Shown: piece after piece, positions 1 to 9,648 of the stretch
Layout: every line of letters starts with the position of its first letter
How positions within the stretch are numbered: the first letter of the stretch is position 1
Source: Pseudoxanthomonas sp. F37
Lineage (GTDB): Bacteria; Pseudomonadota; Gammaproteobacteria; Xanthomonadales; Xanthomonadaceae
Direction: 5' to 3'
DNA length: 64,000 nt
NCBI RefSeq assembly: GCF_022965755.1
Contig: NZ_CP095187.1
Span: 1,922,001-1,986,000 of the forward strand
Program-made: the position numbers and the translations under genes
Notes under the pieces: generated by a model
Database searches by the model: none
Seen by the model: the letters and a program-made list of their open reading frames with translations, nothing else
What the model was told of the DNA's origin: nothing

Positions 1-198
1 CGGGCGCCGGAAGAAGACATCCGCGCCTTCCAGAAGCTGCTGCTCGATGCGCAGGTGCTGACGATGGTCCGGCGCACCCGGGGCGACGACATCGATGCCG
101 CCTGCGGGCAGTTGAAGGGGCAGGTGATGGACCGCACCCGCCGCCAGGCCGAGTTCCGCCGGCAGTTGCAGGAACAGGGCATCGACGATGCGGCATAA
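1..198 (+). CDS. rlmN: 23S rRNA (adenine-2503-C2)/tRNA methyltransferase RlmN, C-terminal fragment
   Basis: Only the last 65 codons are present; the gene starts left of the window. RlmN is a radical-SAM enzyme that methylates A2503 of 23S rRNA and A37 of some tRNAs. The visible tail carries the family's C-terminal pattern [18 protein letters not shown], which contains the conserved arginine/glycine stretch and the active-site cysteine (residue ~36 of the fragment). The TAA stop overlaps the start of the next gene by 11 bases, so the two are probably co-transcribed. The radical-SAM CxxxCxxC motif is off the window, so the call rests on the tail alone. Confidence 0.85.
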   Translation, partial: RAPEEDIRAFQKLLLDAQVLTMVRRTRGDDIDAACGQLKGQVMDRTRRQAEFRRQLQEQGIDDAA

Positions 199-1003
199 GG
201 CGCTCTGCCTGTTGCTCATCCCCCTCCTGCTGGCCACCGCCTGCAGCCGTTTGACCTTCGTCCGCCCCAAGATGGAGCGCAAGGACGGCGAGCAGATCGC
301 GCAGGACTATTCCGTCAAGGACAGCCCCGAGGTGAAGCGGCGCCAATCCGTGCAGATGATGGTGTCGCGCTCGGTACAGCGCCTGCAGGCGGGCGATCTG
401 GATACGGCGGAGAAGGAGGCCCGCGCCGCCCTGAAGCTGGCACCGGATTCCGCGGACGCGCTGACCCTGCTGGCCGTCCTCGCCGATCGCCGGGGACAGG
501 CCGAGCAGGCCGGGCAGCACTACCGTCGGGCGGCGGAGCTGGCACCGGATCAGGGCGCGATGCAGAACAACTACGGCACCTGGCTGTGCGCCAACGGCTT
601 TCCGGCCGAGTCGCTGGTCTGGTTCGACCGGGCGATACGGGCACCTGGCTACGGCACGCCGGAAGTGGCGCAGGCCAACGCCGGCAACTGCGCCCTGGCC
701 ACGGGCCAGGAGGAGCGGGCCGAGCGCGACCTGCGGCAAGCGTTGTCGCGCGACCCGTCCAATGCCACCGCATTGGGCGCGATGGCCGAACTGGAGTTCC
801 GCCGGCAGCAGTACCTGCCGGCGCGCGCCTTCATCGAGCGGAGGCTGGCATCGGCGCCGGCGTCGCTTGCGGTGTTGAAACTCGCATCACAAATCGAGGA
901 AAGACTCGGCGACAAGGCCGCTGCCAGTCGATATGTTCAGCGCATTCGGGCGGAGTTCCCTGACGCGCGGGACGTCACAAACGGGGGAAATGCAGGGTCA
1001 TGA
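188..1003 (+). CDS. pilW: type IV pilus biogenesis/stability lipoprotein PilW (PilF)
   Basis: A 271-residue TPR lipoprotein needed for assembly of the PilQ secretin in the outer membrane and for pilus stability. The N-terminus is a lipoprotein signal peptide ending in ATAC with the lipidated Cys at residue 19. It is followed by about five to six tetratricopeptide repeats (residues ~60-260, such as [19 protein letters not shown]). Its place between rlmN and rodZ is the usual gammaproteobacterial order (rlmN-pilF-rodZ). The start overlaps rlmN and the TGA stop overlaps the rodZ start, so translation is probably coupled. Confidence 0.9.
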   Translation: MRHKALCLLLIPLLLATACSRLTFVRPKMERKDGEQIAQDYSVKDSPEVKRRQSVQMMVSRSVQRLQAGDLDTAEKEARAALKLAPDSADALTLLAVLADRRGQAEQAGQHYRRAAELAPDQGAMQNNYGTWLCANGFPAESLVWFDRAIRAPGYGTPEVAQANAGNCALATGQEERAERDLRQALSRDPSNATALGAMAELEFRRQQYLPARAFIERRLASAPASLAVLKLASQIEERLGDKAAASRYVQRIRAEFPDARDVTNGGNAGS

Positions 1004-1818
1004 TGGATTCGGTAGGTGGGGGCATGTCGCCGCCGCAGGGGTGCGGTGAGGCGCTGCGGTCGGCGCGTGAGCAGTCCGGCCTGTCGTTGCAGGACGTCAG
1101 CCAGCGGCTGAAGATGCCGGTCAGGGTGCTGCAGGCGCTCGAGGCCGGGCAGTGGGACCAGTCCGGCGGCGCCGTGTTCGTCCGCGGACAACTGCGCAGC
1201 TATGGGCGCCTGCTCAAGCTGGACGTGGAGCCGTTCCTTGCGCAATCGGAGGCGGTCGTGGCGCCTCCTGCCGTGCTGGTCAGCCATAGTCATACGCCGC
1301 GGCTGCAGTACGTCTTCGAGAGCTTCAAGCGCCGCGCGGTCTACGTGGTGCTGACGCTGGTGATCGCCACGCCGGTATGGATGGCGTTGCGCTCCACGGC
1401 CGACCCGAGCCCCGAGGCTGCCACGGCCTCGCTCGATGTGCTGCCCGATGCGTCGGTGCCCGCAAGCGGCGGTGCGCCTGCGGCGCGTCCCTCCGGCCGC
1501 ACGCCTGCAGCGCCTTACGTGGCATCGATGGCGCCGGTGCCGCGGGCGACGGCGCCCTGGCTGTCGTTGTCGTTCAAGGGCGACAGCTGGGTGGAGGTCG
1601 ATGGGCCCGACGGCCGCAAGGTCGAGCATGCGCTGTTGCGCGCGGGCGACGAGCGCCGCTATGCGGCCGGCGAAGTCGGCCGCATCAAACTGGGCGATGC
1701 GACGGCGGTCGAGGTTCAGCAATCGGGTAGTACGGTGGACCTGGCGCCGTACCAGCGCGCGAACGTTGCGCGCTTTACGGTATCCTCTGAGGGTTCCCTA
1801 GCGCCGGTCGGTGACTGA
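1000..1818 (+). CDS. rodZ: RodZ-like helix-turn-helix / DUF4115 membrane protein
   Basis: 272 residues with RodZ architecture: a cytoplasmic HTH_25 domain (~14-75), a basic linker, one transmembrane helix (~112-130), an Ala/Pro-rich periplasmic linker (~135-180) and a DUF4115 beta domain at the C-terminus (~185-258). RodZ couples the MreB cytoskeleton to the cell-wall elongation machinery. Two ATGs lie in frame at 1000 and 1003; the first overlaps the pilW stop as ATGATG. In many proteobacteria ispG and hisS follow rodZ. Here yfgM follows directly, so ispG-hisS are placed elsewhere or lost from this locus. Confidence 0.85.
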   Translation: MMDSVGGGMSPPQGCGEALRSAREQSGLSLQDVSQRLKMPVRVLQALEAGQWDQSGGAVFVRGQLRSYGRLLKLDVEPFLAQSEAVVAPPAVLVSHSHTPRLQYVFESFKRRAVYVVLTLVIATPVWMALRSTADPSPEAATASLDVLPDASVPASGGAPAARPSGRTPAAPYVASMAPVPRATAPWLSLSFKGDSWVEVDGPDGRKVEHALLRAGDERRYAAGEVGRIKLGDATAVEVQQSGSTVDLAPYQRANVARFTVSSEGSLAPVGD

Positions 1819-1877
1819 CCCGCGCGCGGGTCTGTCCACCTAGACCAAGACCCTGCCGAGACGGGGCAAGAGAGCGC

Positions 1878-2513
1878 ATGGCGATTGACGATCTGCTCGA
1901 CGAGCACGAACAAAGCGAACGTGTCCGCAGCTGGCTGAGGAACAACGGTGCCGGCCTGCTGGGCGGCGTGGCCCTGGGTCTGGCGGTGATCCTCGGCTGG
2001 CAGTGGTTGCAGAAGGACCAGGCCGGCAAGAAGGAACAGGCCTACCAGGAATACCAGGCGGCCGTCGAGGGTCTGGCCAAGGGCGACCTGAAGCAGGCGA
2101 AGGCCGCCGTGGATGCGCTGTCGAAGAACGACACGCTGTATGCGGATACCGCCGGCCTGCAGCTGGCCAAGGCGCAGGTGCAGGCGGGCGAGCGCGACGC
2201 CGCCATCGCCACGTTGCGTGGCCTGACGCCGGACGAGACGATGCGTCCGCTGGTCAATCTGCGCGTGGCGCGCCTGCTGATCGATGCCGGCAAGCACGAC
2301 GAAGCCCTGAAACTGCTCGACGCGGCCGACGATGCGTCCAGCCTTGAGGTGCGCGGCGACGCGCTGCTTGCCACGGGCAAGGCGAAAGAGGCCCAGGAGG
2401 CCTACACGCGTGCGCTCACCACGCTGGATGCGGTGTCCCCGCAGCGCCGGCTGGTCGAACTGAAACTCATCCATGCCGGTGGCACGCCGCCCAAGACCGG
2501 GGGTGCGGCATGA
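1878..2513 (+). CDS. yfgM: YfgM/TPR-like ancillary SecYEG translocon protein
   Basis: 211 residues: a short cytoplasmic N-terminus (MAIDDLLDEHEQ), one transmembrane helix at ~24-44, and a periplasmic TPR_21 domain rich in Ala/Lys. In E. coli YfgM interacts with the SecYEG translocon and with PpiD and helps periplasmic chaperone hand-over. The gene directly precedes bamB and overlaps it by ATGA, as in E. coli. A purine-rich stretch (GGGGCAAGAGAG) lies just ahead of the ATG. Its own promoter could lie in the 59-base gap after rodZ, but none is clear. Confidence 0.88.
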   Translation: MAIDDLLDEHEQSERVRSWLRNNGAGLLGGVALGLAVILGWQWLQKDQAGKKEQAYQEYQAAVEGLAKGDLKQAKAAVDALSKNDTLYADTAGLQLAKAQVQAGERDAAIATLRGLTPDETMRPLVNLRVARLLIDAGKHDEALKLLDAADDASSLEVRGDALLATGKAKEAQEAYTRALTTLDAVSPQRRLVELKLIHAGGTPPKTGGAA

Positions 2514-3694
2514 CGCGCGCGCATCCTGTGGCATCGCGTGTGCTGATGGCGGCCTTGCTGGTGGGCGCCCTGGGCGGCTGCAGCACGATCAAGGGCTGGT
2601 TCGGCGGAAAGAAGGCGGATGAGAAGCCGAGCGAACCCGCCGAACTGGTCGACATCACGCCGACGGTGTCGGTGGCGAAACTGTGGAGCGCCAACGCCGG
2701 CGAGGGCGAGGGTCGGCTGGGCCTGCAGCAGGCGCCCGTCATCGATGGCGGCCGCGTCTACGCGGCGGCGGTCGAGGGCGGGGTGCGCGCCTTCGACCTG
2801 CAGACGGGCAAGCAGGTCTGGCAGTACAAGTCCGACCTGCGCTTCTCCGGTGGCCCCGGCGCAGGCCAGGGCCTGGTGGTGGTGGGCACGCTGGATGGCC
2901 ACGTGGTGGCCCTGGATGCGGCCACCGGCACGGAGAAATGGCAGGCCAAGGTACCCAACGAGGTCATCGCCGCGCCGGCGGTGGGCCCCCAGAACGTCTT
3001 CGTGCGCAGCAACGATGGCCGCGTCACCGCGTTCAGCAACGACACCGGCGAGCGCCGCTGGTTCTGGACCAACGAACTGCCCAGCCTGACCGTGCGCGGC
3101 AATGCGCCGGTGGTGATCGGTCCGGGCGTGCTGTTCGTCGGCAGCGACGACGGGACCCTGACCGCGCTGTCCGCCAACGACGGTCGCGAGGTGTGGACAC
3201 AGACGGTCGGCAGCCCGGAAGGCCGCAGCGAACTGGAGCGCATGGCCGATGTCGATGGCGCGCCGGTACTGGAAAGCACGACGGTGTACGCCACCAGCTT
3301 CAAGAAGGAGACCGTGGCCATCGAAGGCCCGTCCGGGCGTCCCCTGTGGACGCGCGACAACGGCGGCGCGGGCGGCCTGGCGGTGACCAGTGGCGCGGTG
3401 CTGGTGTCGGACCCGGCGGGTACCGTGTGGGCGCTGGACAAGTACAGCGGCGGCGCGCTGTGGTCCAACACGACGCTCGCGCGCCGCTCGCTGACCGCGC
3501 CTACCGTGCATGGCGACTATGCGGTGGTGGGCGACTACGACGGCTACCTGCACTGGATGAAGACGGACAACGGCGAGGTGGTGGGGCGCGCGCGCATCGG
3601 TGGCAAGGCCGTGCGCGGCAAGCCGGTCGTGGCCGACGGCATCCTGGTGGTGCAGGACGTGGAAGGCGGGCTGACCGCATTCGGCTTCAAGTGA
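2510..3694 (+). CDS. bamB: outer membrane protein assembly factor BamB
   Basis: A 394-residue lipoprotein of the BAM complex, an eight-bladed beta-propeller that binds BamA and supports insertion of beta-barrel proteins. The signal peptide ends in LGGC with the lipidated Cys at residue 24. PQQ-like propeller repeats follow (for example GTEKWQAK, DTGERRWFW and ALDKYSGGALW). The ATG overlaps the yfgM stop. A strong factor-independent terminator follows at 3739-3762, so this gene probably ends the transcription unit. Confidence 0.95.
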   Translation: MTRAHPVASRVLMAALLVGALGGCSTIKGWFGGKKADEKPSEPAELVDITPTVSVAKLWSANAGEGEGRLGLQQAPVIDGGRVYAAAVEGGVRAFDLQTGKQVWQYKSDLRFSGGPGAGQGLVVVGTLDGHVVALDAATGTEKWQAKVPNEVIAAPAVGPQNVFVRSNDGRVTAFSNDTGERRWFWTNELPSLTVRGNAPVVIGPGVLFVGSDDGTLTALSANDGREVWTQTVGSPEGRSELERMADVDGAPVLESTTVYATSFKKETVAIEGPSGRPLWTRDNGGAGGLAVTSGAVLVSDPAGTVWALDKYSGGALWSNTTLARRSLTAPTVHGDYAVVGDYDGYLHWMKTDNGEVVGRARIGGKAVRGKPVVADGILVVQDVEGGLTAFGFK

Positions 3695-3701
3695 GTCCGT
3701 G

Positions 3702-3725
3702 GCGGGAGCGGCCTGCCGCTCCCGC
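3702..3725 (+). other. 10-bp hairpin after bamB
   Basis: A perfect stem GCGGGAGCGG / CCGCTCCCGC with a four-base loop, 8 bases after the bamB stop. No T run follows. It may block 3' exonucleases or be part of an intergenic repeat. A second hairpin with a T run lies 13 bases further on. Confidence 0.6.
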
Positions 3726-3738
3726 GCCTGCATTCCGG

Positions 3739-3762
3739 AAGGGCCGCCATGCGGCCCTTTTT
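3739..3762 (+). terminator. rho-independent terminator after bamB
   Basis: Stem AAGGGCCGC / GCGGCCCTT with loop CAT, running into TTTTT (3758-3762). This is the classical form of an intrinsic terminator on the plus strand and it separates bamB from der. Confidence 0.85.
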
Positions 3763-3877
3763 CGCGGACGGGGGCGTATTCCGATACCATGGCGGCCCGT
3801 TCAGAGACCGGAGCGGCCCTGCCACGTGCGCAGCGGCGCGCATCCGGCGACCTTCCCATCCTTCGGTTGCCCCCTGC

Positions 3878-5275
3878 ATGTTGCCCCTCGTCGCCCTGGT
3901 GGGCCGCCCCAACGTCGGCAAGTCCACCCTGTTCAATGCGCTGACCCGCAGTCGTGATGCCCTGGTGCACGACCAGCCCGGCGTCACCCGCGACCGCAAC
4001 TACGGCGTCTGCCGCCTGGATGCCGATGCCCCCTTCCTGGTGGTCGATACGGGCGGCATCGCCGGCGAGGAGGAGGGTCTGGCAGGGGCCACCGCGCGCC
4101 AGGCACGCGCGGCCGCGGAAGAGGCGGACCTGGTGCTGTTCATCGTGGACGGGCGCGAAGGGCCCTCCGCGCTGGACGATGAGATCCTTGCGTGGCTGCG
4201 CAAGACGGCACGGCCGACCCTGCTGGTGATCAACAAGATCGACGGCATCAACGAATCCACCGCGCTCGCGGACTTCGCCCGCTACGGGTTCGCGGACGTC
4301 ACCACCATCTCGGCCTCGCATCGCCAGGGCATCGACGACCTGTTGTCCGACGTGCACGCGCGCCTGCCGGAAGAGGGCGCGAGCGAGGCACTGGACGAGG
4401 ATCCCGCCCGCATGCGCGTCGCCTTCGTCGGCCGTCCCAACGTGGGCAAGTCCACGCTGGTGAACCGCCTGCTCGGCGAAGAACGCATGATCGCCTCCGA
4501 AGTGCCGGGCACCACGCGCGATTCCATCGCGGTGGACATGGAACGCGATGGCCGCCAGTACCGCCTGATCGACACCGCCGGCCTGCGCCGCAAGGGCAAG
4601 GTGGAAGAAGCGGTCGAGAAGTTCAGCGTGGTCAAGACGCTGCAGGCCATCGAGCAGTGCCAGGTCGCCGTGCTGCTGCTGGATGCCACCGAAGGCGTCA
4701 CCGACCAGGATGCGAGCGTGCTGGGTGCCGTGCTGGACGCCGGCCGTGCGCTGGTGGTGGCGATCAACAAGTGGGACGGCCTGACCGCCTACCAGCGCGA
4801 GCAGGCCGAAGCCCTGCTCGCGCGCAAGCTCGGATTCGTCGAGTGGGCCGAAGCGGTGCGCATTTCCGCGCTGCATGGCTCCGGGCTGCGCGAACTGTTC
4901 AAGGCGATCCATCGCGCGCACGCCTCGGCGACCAGGGAGTTCGGCACCAGCGAAGTCAACAAGGCGCTGGAGATCGCGTACGAAACCAACCCGCCGCCGA
5001 GCATCCGCGGCCACGTCTCCAAGCTGCGTTACGTGCATCCGGGCGGCGCCAATCCGCCGACCTTCATCGTGCACGGCACCCGCCTGAAGGTGCTGCCGGA
5101 ATCGTACAAGCGCTACCTGGAGAACTTCTTCCGCAAGCGCTTCAAGCTGGTCGGCACGCCGGTACGCTTCATCTTCCGCGAAGGCGCCAACCCCTACGAA
5201 GGCAAGAAGAACGTGCTGACCGAGAAGCAGATCGCCAAGAAGCGCCGCCTGATCCGGCACGTCAAGCGCAAGTGA
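3878..5275 (+). CDS. der: ribosome-assembly GTPase Der (EngA)
   Basis: A 465-residue tandem GTPase for 50S subunit maturation. The first G domain carries GRPNVGKS at residues 9-16, followed by DTGG and NKID; the second carries GRPNVGKS near residue 184, with [10 protein letters not shown] and NKWD. The C-terminal KH-like domain contains [16 protein letters not shown]. The frame is open far upstream, but homologous sequence begins at [12 protein letters not shown], so the start is ATG 3878. The stop overlaps the GTG start of moeA (GTGA). Confidence 0.97.
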   Translation: MLPLVALVGRPNVGKSTLFNALTRSRDALVHDQPGVTRDRNYGVCRLDADAPFLVVDTGGIAGEEEGLAGATARQARAAAEEADLVLFIVDGREGPSALDDEILAWLRKTARPTLLVINKIDGINESTALADFARYGFADVTTISASHRQGIDDLLSDVHARLPEEGASEALDEDPARMRVAFVGRPNVGKSTLVNRLLGEERMIASEVPGTTRDSIAVDMERDGRQYRLIDTAGLRRKGKVEEAVEKFSVVKTLQAIEQCQVAVLLLDATEGVTDQDASVLGAVLDAGRALVVAINKWDGLTAYQREQAEALLARKLGFVEWAEAVRISALHGSGLRELFKAIHRAHASATREFGTSEVNKALEIAYETNPPPSIRGHVSKLRYVHPGGANPPTFIVHGTRLKVLPESYKRYLENFFRKRFKLVGTPVRFIFREGANPYEGKKNVLTEKQIAKKRRLIRHVKRK

Positions 5276-6489
5276 GCGCATACCCCACCCGCATCGCCCT
5301 CGACCACGCCATCGCGCTGATCCGGGATGCGGCGTGGTCGCGTGGTCTGGGTGCCGAGACCCTCGCATTCAACCGCGCCGGCGGCCGCGTGCTGGCGCAG
5401 GCGCTGCATGCCGCCATCGATCTGCCGTCGTTCGACAACAGCCGGATGGACGGCGTCGCGTTCGCACATGCCAGCCTGGCGGCCGAGGGCCCGACACGCC
5501 TGCGGCTGGTGGGCCAGCAGTACGCGGGCGTGGCCCAGGGGCTGCGCGTGGGTCCCGGCGAATGCGTCCGCATCACCACGGGCGCGCCCTTGCCCGAGGG
5601 CACCGACACGGTCGCCATCCGTGAAGACATCCGCGAGGACGATGGCGGCATCGAAGTGCCGGCAGGCCTGCAGCCCGGCGCGGACGTGCGTCGCATCGGC
5701 GAGGACGTGGCGGCCGGCACCGAGGTGATGCGCAAGGGCCAGGTGCTGACCCCCGCGCGGATCGGACTGGTCGCGGCCCTGGGCCTGGCGACGCTGCCGG
5801 TAGCGCGGCGTCCTACGGTCGCGGTGTTCACCACCGGCGACGAACTGGTGGAACCGGGCATGCCGCTGCTGCCCGGGCAGGTCTACAACAGCAATCGCGA
5901 CCTGCTGATGGGCCTGCTGCGCGCCGAGGGCCTGGAGCCCACCGCGTGGCCCACGCTGCCCGACGAACCCGAGCGCATGCAGGCCATGCTGGCCGACGCC
6001 GCTTCGGCATTCGATGTGGTCATCACCAGCGGCGGCGTGTCGGCGGGGCAGAAGGACCATCTCCCCGGCCTGCTTGGCGCCCACGGCCGCATCGCATTCT
6101 GGAAGGTGCGCATGAAACCGGGCATGCCGGTGCTGTTCGGCCAGTGGGATCGGGCGCTGTTCCTCTGCCTGCCAGGCAACCCGGTGTCGACCCTGGCCAC
6201 GTTCCTCACGCTCGGGCGCGTGCTGCTGGATGGTCTGCAGGGGCGCGACGACCCGCGACCCGCCTGGCAGGCGCGTCTTGGCGCCGGCTGGCGCAAGGGA
6301 CATGCGCGGCTCGAGTTCCTGCGTGGCCAGCTGATGCCCGATGGCCACGGTGGCCTGCGCGTGCTGCCCAATGCCGCCGATGCCTCCCACCACTTGCGTG
6401 CCGCGGCCGACAGCAATGCGCTGATCGTGCTGCCCGAAGGCGCGCACGACTATGCCGAAGGCGACGTCGTCGACGTCATCCCGTACTGA
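5272..6489 (+). CDS. moeA: molybdopterin molybdenumtransferase MoeA
   Basis: A 405-residue protein that inserts molybdate into adenylated molybdopterin in the last step of molybdenum cofactor synthesis. Family signatures: [13 protein letters not shown] near the N-terminus, [16 protein letters not shown], the MPT-binding stretch [11 protein letters not shown], and PGNPVS. The start is GTG 5272, overlapping the der stop. The open frame extends more than 1 kb upstream, but that part is a shadow of der. The length fits the family (~400). It is followed after 61 bases by moeB, giving a cofactor pair. Confidence 0.95.
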   Translation: MSAYPTRIALDHAIALIRDAAWSRGLGAETLAFNRAGGRVLAQALHAAIDLPSFDNSRMDGVAFAHASLAAEGPTRLRLVGQQYAGVAQGLRVGPGECVRITTGAPLPEGTDTVAIREDIREDDGGIEVPAGLQPGADVRRIGEDVAAGTEVMRKGQVLTPARIGLVAALGLATLPVARRPTVAVFTTGDELVEPGMPLLPGQVYNSNRDLLMGLLRAEGLEPTAWPTLPDEPERMQAMLADAASAFDVVITSGGVSAGQKDHLPGLLGAHGRIAFWKVRMKPGMPVLFGQWDRALFLCLPGNPVSTLATFLTLGRVLLDGLQGRDDPRPAWQARLGAGWRKGHARLEFLRGQLMPDGHGGLRVLPNAADASHHLRAAADSNALIVLPEGAHDYAEGDVVDVIPY

Positions 6490-6550
6490 GGCGACACCGC
6501 GTTCCAGGCGGTGTGCCGCCATCGTGCGTCCCGTGCGTGATAATCCCTGC

Positions 6551-7687
6551 ATGACGATCCGAGACATTTCCCCTGACGAGGTCGCCCTGTGGCTGGCCGA
6601 AGGTGCGGTCTTCATCGACGTGCGTGAGGATCACGAACGTGCCGGTGGGCAGGCGGCCGGTGCGCGCGGCATCGCCAAGGCGCAGTTGCTGGCCGAACCG
6701 GAACGCCATGTTGCCGACCGTGCGACGCCCATCGTGCTGATCTGCCAGATGGGCGGGCGTTCGATGGAGGCGGCGCGTGCGCTCGAAGCGGCCGGTTACA
6801 CGCGGTTGGCGTCCGTGGCCGGCGGCACGCGGCGCTGGCAGGAGGAAGGGCGGCCGACCGTGCGCCTGGAACTGCCCGCCGACAGCATGGATTTCAACGA
6901 GCGTTACTCGCGACATCTGCTGCTTGCGGAAGTCGGCGTGGAAGGGCAACGGCGACTGGAGGGTGCGCGGGTACTGATGATCGGTGCGGGCGGTCTGGGA
7001 TCGCCGGCGGCGTTCTACCTGGCCGCCGCCGGGGTGGGCCATCTGCGCATCGCCGATGACGACGTGGTGGATCGCAGCAACCTGCAGCGGCAGATCCTGC
7101 ACACCGAAGCGCGCATCGGCCAACCCAAGGTGGCCTCGGCACAGGCCACGCTCGGGGCCCTCAATCCGCGGACGCGGGTGGAGGCAGTGCAGGCGCGCGT
7201 GACCTCCGACAACATCGAGTCCCTGCTGGAGGGCGTGGACGTGGTGCTGGACGGGGCGGACAACTTCCCGGTCCGCTACCTGCTCAACGATGCCTGCGTG
7301 AAGCTGGGCATCCCGTTGGTGTATGGCGCGGTACAGCGGTTCGAAGGGCAGGTGAGCGTCTTCGATGCGGGTCGTCACCGCGGTGGACTGCCCTGCTATC
7401 GCTGCCTGTTCCCGGAGCCGCCGCCGCCGGAGTTCGCGCCGAACTGTGCCGAAGCCGGCGTGCTGGGCGTGCTGCCGGGCGTGATCGGCCTGCTGCAGGC
7501 CACCGAGGTCGTCAAGCTGCTGCTCGGCATCGGTGAATCGTTGGCGGGGCGGCTGCTGCAGTTCGATGCGCTGTCCATGCGCTTCCGCGAGACCCGCCTG
7601 CGCCATGATCCGGACTGCCCGGTATGCGCAGTCGGCCGGCCTTTCCCCGGCTACATCGACTACGCCGCGTTCTGTCGCGCCGGATAG
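6551..7687 (+). CDS. moeB: rhodanese-MoeB fusion: molybdopterin-synthase adenylyltransferase
   Basis: A 378-residue two-domain protein. Residues ~1-105 form a rhodanese domain with the persulfide-carrying Cys in ICQMGGRS. Residues ~118-378 form a ThiF/MoeB E1-like adenylyltransferase with the nucleotide loop GAGGLGSP, two zinc CxxC pairs (CYRC, CPVC) and Cys in PNCAEAGVLG. MoeB activates the C-terminus of MoaD; the rhodanese domain could supply sulfur directly. The order is the reverse of eukaryotic MOCS3, which is MoeB then rhodanese. ATG 6551 lies 6 bases after GATAAT (6539-6544), so the transcript may be nearly leaderless. Confidence 0.92.
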   Translation: MTIRDISPDEVALWLAEGAVFIDVREDHERAGGQAAGARGIAKAQLLAEPERHVADRATPIVLICQMGGRSMEAARALEAAGYTRLASVAGGTRRWQEEGRPTVRLELPADSMDFNERYSRHLLLAEVGVEGQRRLEGARVLMIGAGGLGSPAAFYLAAAGVGHLRIADDDVVDRSNLQRQILHTEARIGQPKVASAQATLGALNPRTRVEAVQARVTSDNIESLLEGVDVVLDGADNFPVRYLLNDACVKLGIPLVYGAVQRFEGQVSVFDAGRHRGGLPCYRCLFPEPPPPEFAPNCAEAGVLGVLPGVIGLLQATEVVKLLLGIGESLAGRLLQFDALSMRFRETRLRHDPDCPVCAVGRPFPGYIDYAAFCRAG

Positions 7688-7800
7688 CCGGTCCCGCGCG
7701 TGCTGCGTGGTTGCCCGCGATCGTCGAAGCCGACATCGCGCCTCGTCAACGCAGCACGGCTGAGACAATCGCGTCCGGCGACATCCGGTAGACTCGCGGC

Positions 7801-9639
7801 ATGAGTGCAGAATCCGGTGCCAGCCAGCTGGTGAGCGTCGTCGCCCTGCTGGGCGCGGCGGTGGTGACGGTGCCGATCTTCCGGCGCCTGGGTCTGGGTT
7901 CGGTGCTGGGCTATCTGGCGGCCGGCCTGGCGATCGGTCCGTTCGGACTGGAATGGTTCAACGACCCGCAGTCCATCCTGCACGTTGCCGAGCTGGGCGT
8001 GGTGATGTTCCTGTTCGTCATCGGCCTGGAGATGCGGCCCAGCCACCTGTGGAGCCTGCGCAGGCAGATCTTCGGCCTGGGTGCGCTGCAGATCACGGTG
8101 TGCACGGTGTTGCTGACCGGCGTGGGCCTGGCCTTCGGCTATCCCCTGGCCGTTTCCTTCATCGGGGGCATGGGTTTCGTGCTGACCTCCACGGCCGTGG
8201 TAATGCAGCTGCTGGCCGAGCGCGGCGACGTGGCCCTGCCGCACGGGCAGAAGGTGGTCTCGATCCTGCTGTTCGAAGACCTGTTGATCGTGCCGTTGCT
8301 GGTGCTGGTGGCGTTCATGTCGCCGCAGGTGGTGCAGCCCGAGGAAGGCTCGCGCTGGCTGGCGATCGGCGTCGGGGTGGCTTCGCTGGCCGGCCTGGTG
8401 GCCGCGGGTATCTGGCTGCTCAACCCCCTGTTCCGGGTGCTGGCGGCGGCGAAGGCGCGGGAAGTCATGACGGCGGCGGCATTGCTGGTCGTGCTGGGTG
8501 CCGCGCTGCTGATGCAGCTGGGTGGGTTGTCGATGGCGATGGGCGCGTTCCTGGCGGGCGTGCTGTTGTCGGAATCGACCTTCCGCCACCAGATCGAAGC
8601 CGACATCGAACCGTTCCGCGGCATCCTGCTGGGCCTGTTCTTCCTCGGCGTGGGCATGGCGCTGGACCTGGGCGTGGTGGCCAGCAACTGGCCGCTGATC
8701 GTCGGCGCCGTGCTGGCGATGATGGTGGTCAAGGCGGCGTGCATCTACGCGGTGGCGCGGGTGACGCGCAGCCCGCATGCCGAAGCGCTGGACCGTGCGG
8801 TGCTGATGGCGCAGGGCGGCGAGTTCGCCTTCGTGCTGTTCGCGGCAGCCGCGGCGGCCGGCATCATCGACGCCACCGTCAATGCCAACCTCACCGCCAT
8901 CGTGGTGCTGTCGATGGCGCTGACGCCGCTGTTCGTGCTGCTGCTGCGCCGCTTCACCCACCCGGATGCACCGTCGATGGAGGGCATCGAGGAGGCCAAT
9001 GGACTCAGCGGCAGCGTACTGATCATCGGCTTCGGCCGCTTCGGCCAGGTGATGAGCCAGTCGCTGCTGGCCCGCGACGTGGACGTGACCATCATCGACA
9101 CCGACATCGAGATGATCCGCAGCGCGGAAGAGTTCGGTTTCAAGATCTACTACGGCGACGGCACCCGGCTGGACGTACTGCGGGCCTGCGGTGCGCAGAC
9201 CGCCCAGTCCATCGCGATCTGCATCGACGACAAGGACGCGGCCAACCGCATCGTCGAACTGGTCAGGCACGAGTTCCCGCAGGCGCAGGTGCTGGTGCGC
9301 TCCTTCGACCGCGAGCATTCGCTCGCGCTGATCGGCGCCGGCGTCGACTATCAGATCCGCGAGACGTTCGAGTCCGCGGTGGAGTTCGGCAAGGCGGCAT
9401 TGATGAGCGTGGGCGCTTCGCGCGAGGATGCGGAGACCATCGCCCTGGAAATCCGCCGACGCGATGCCGAACGGCTGGAACTGGAGATCGCCGGCGGCGA
9501 CCTGCGTTCCGGCATCCCGGCGCTGTACGGCAACGCGAAACACGCCAAGCCCACGCCCACGCCGTTCACCAAGCCCAAGCGCGAAGCGAAGGCGCTCAAC
9601 GAGGAAGCCGCCGGGATCATCGGCGAAGAAGAGGAATAG
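7801..9639 (+). CDS. Kef-type monovalent cation:proton antiporter (CPA2) with RCK domain
   Basis: 612 residues. About 12 transmembrane helices (residues ~5-395) form a Na/H-exchanger fold, with the conserved stretch LLFEDLLIVPLLVLV. A TrkA-N/RCK nucleotide-binding domain starts near residue 404 (VLIIGFGRFGQVM). The tail is charged and ends in EEEE. KefB/KefC proteins export K+ in exchange for H+, gated by glutathione adducts in E. coli; whether this one is glutathione-gated cannot be told. It is a lone gene. TAGACT at 7789-7794 just before the start could be a -10 element of a short-leader promoter. Confidence 0.88.
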   Translation: MSAESGASQLVSVVALLGAAVVTVPIFRRLGLGSVLGYLAAGLAIGPFGLEWFNDPQSILHVAELGVVMFLFVIGLEMRPSHLWSLRRQIFGLGALQITVCTVLLTGVGLAFGYPLAVSFIGGMGFVLTSTAVVMQLLAERGDVALPHGQKVVSILLFEDLLIVPLLVLVAFMSPQVVQPEEGSRWLAIGVGVASLAGLVAAGIWLLNPLFRVLAAAKAREVMTAAALLVVLGAALLMQLGGLSMAMGAFLAGVLLSESTFRHQIEADIEPFRGILLGLFFLGVGMALDLGVVASNWPLIVGAVLAMMVVKAACIYAVARVTRSPHAEALDRAVLMAQGGEFAFVLFAAAAAAGIIDATVNANLTAIVVLSMALTPLFVLLLRRFTHPDAPSMEGIEEANGLSGSVLIIGFGRFGQVMSQSLLARDVDVTIIDTDIEMIRSAEEFGFKIYYGDGTRLDVLRACGAQTAQSIAICIDDKDAANRIVELVRHEFPQAQVLVRSFDREHSLALIGAGVDYQIRETFESAVEFGKAALMSVGASREDAETIALEIRRRDAERLELEIAGGDLRSGIPALYGNAKHAKPTPTPFTKPKREAKALNEEAAGIIGEEEE

Positions 9640-9648
9640 CCGGCGCGC

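Noticed and set aside
2402..5368. 988-residue open frame on the minus strand
   Set aside because: Antisense to bamB and der. High-GC coding DNA keeps the complement free of stops; composition (Gln/His/Arg/Ala-rich) has no domain.
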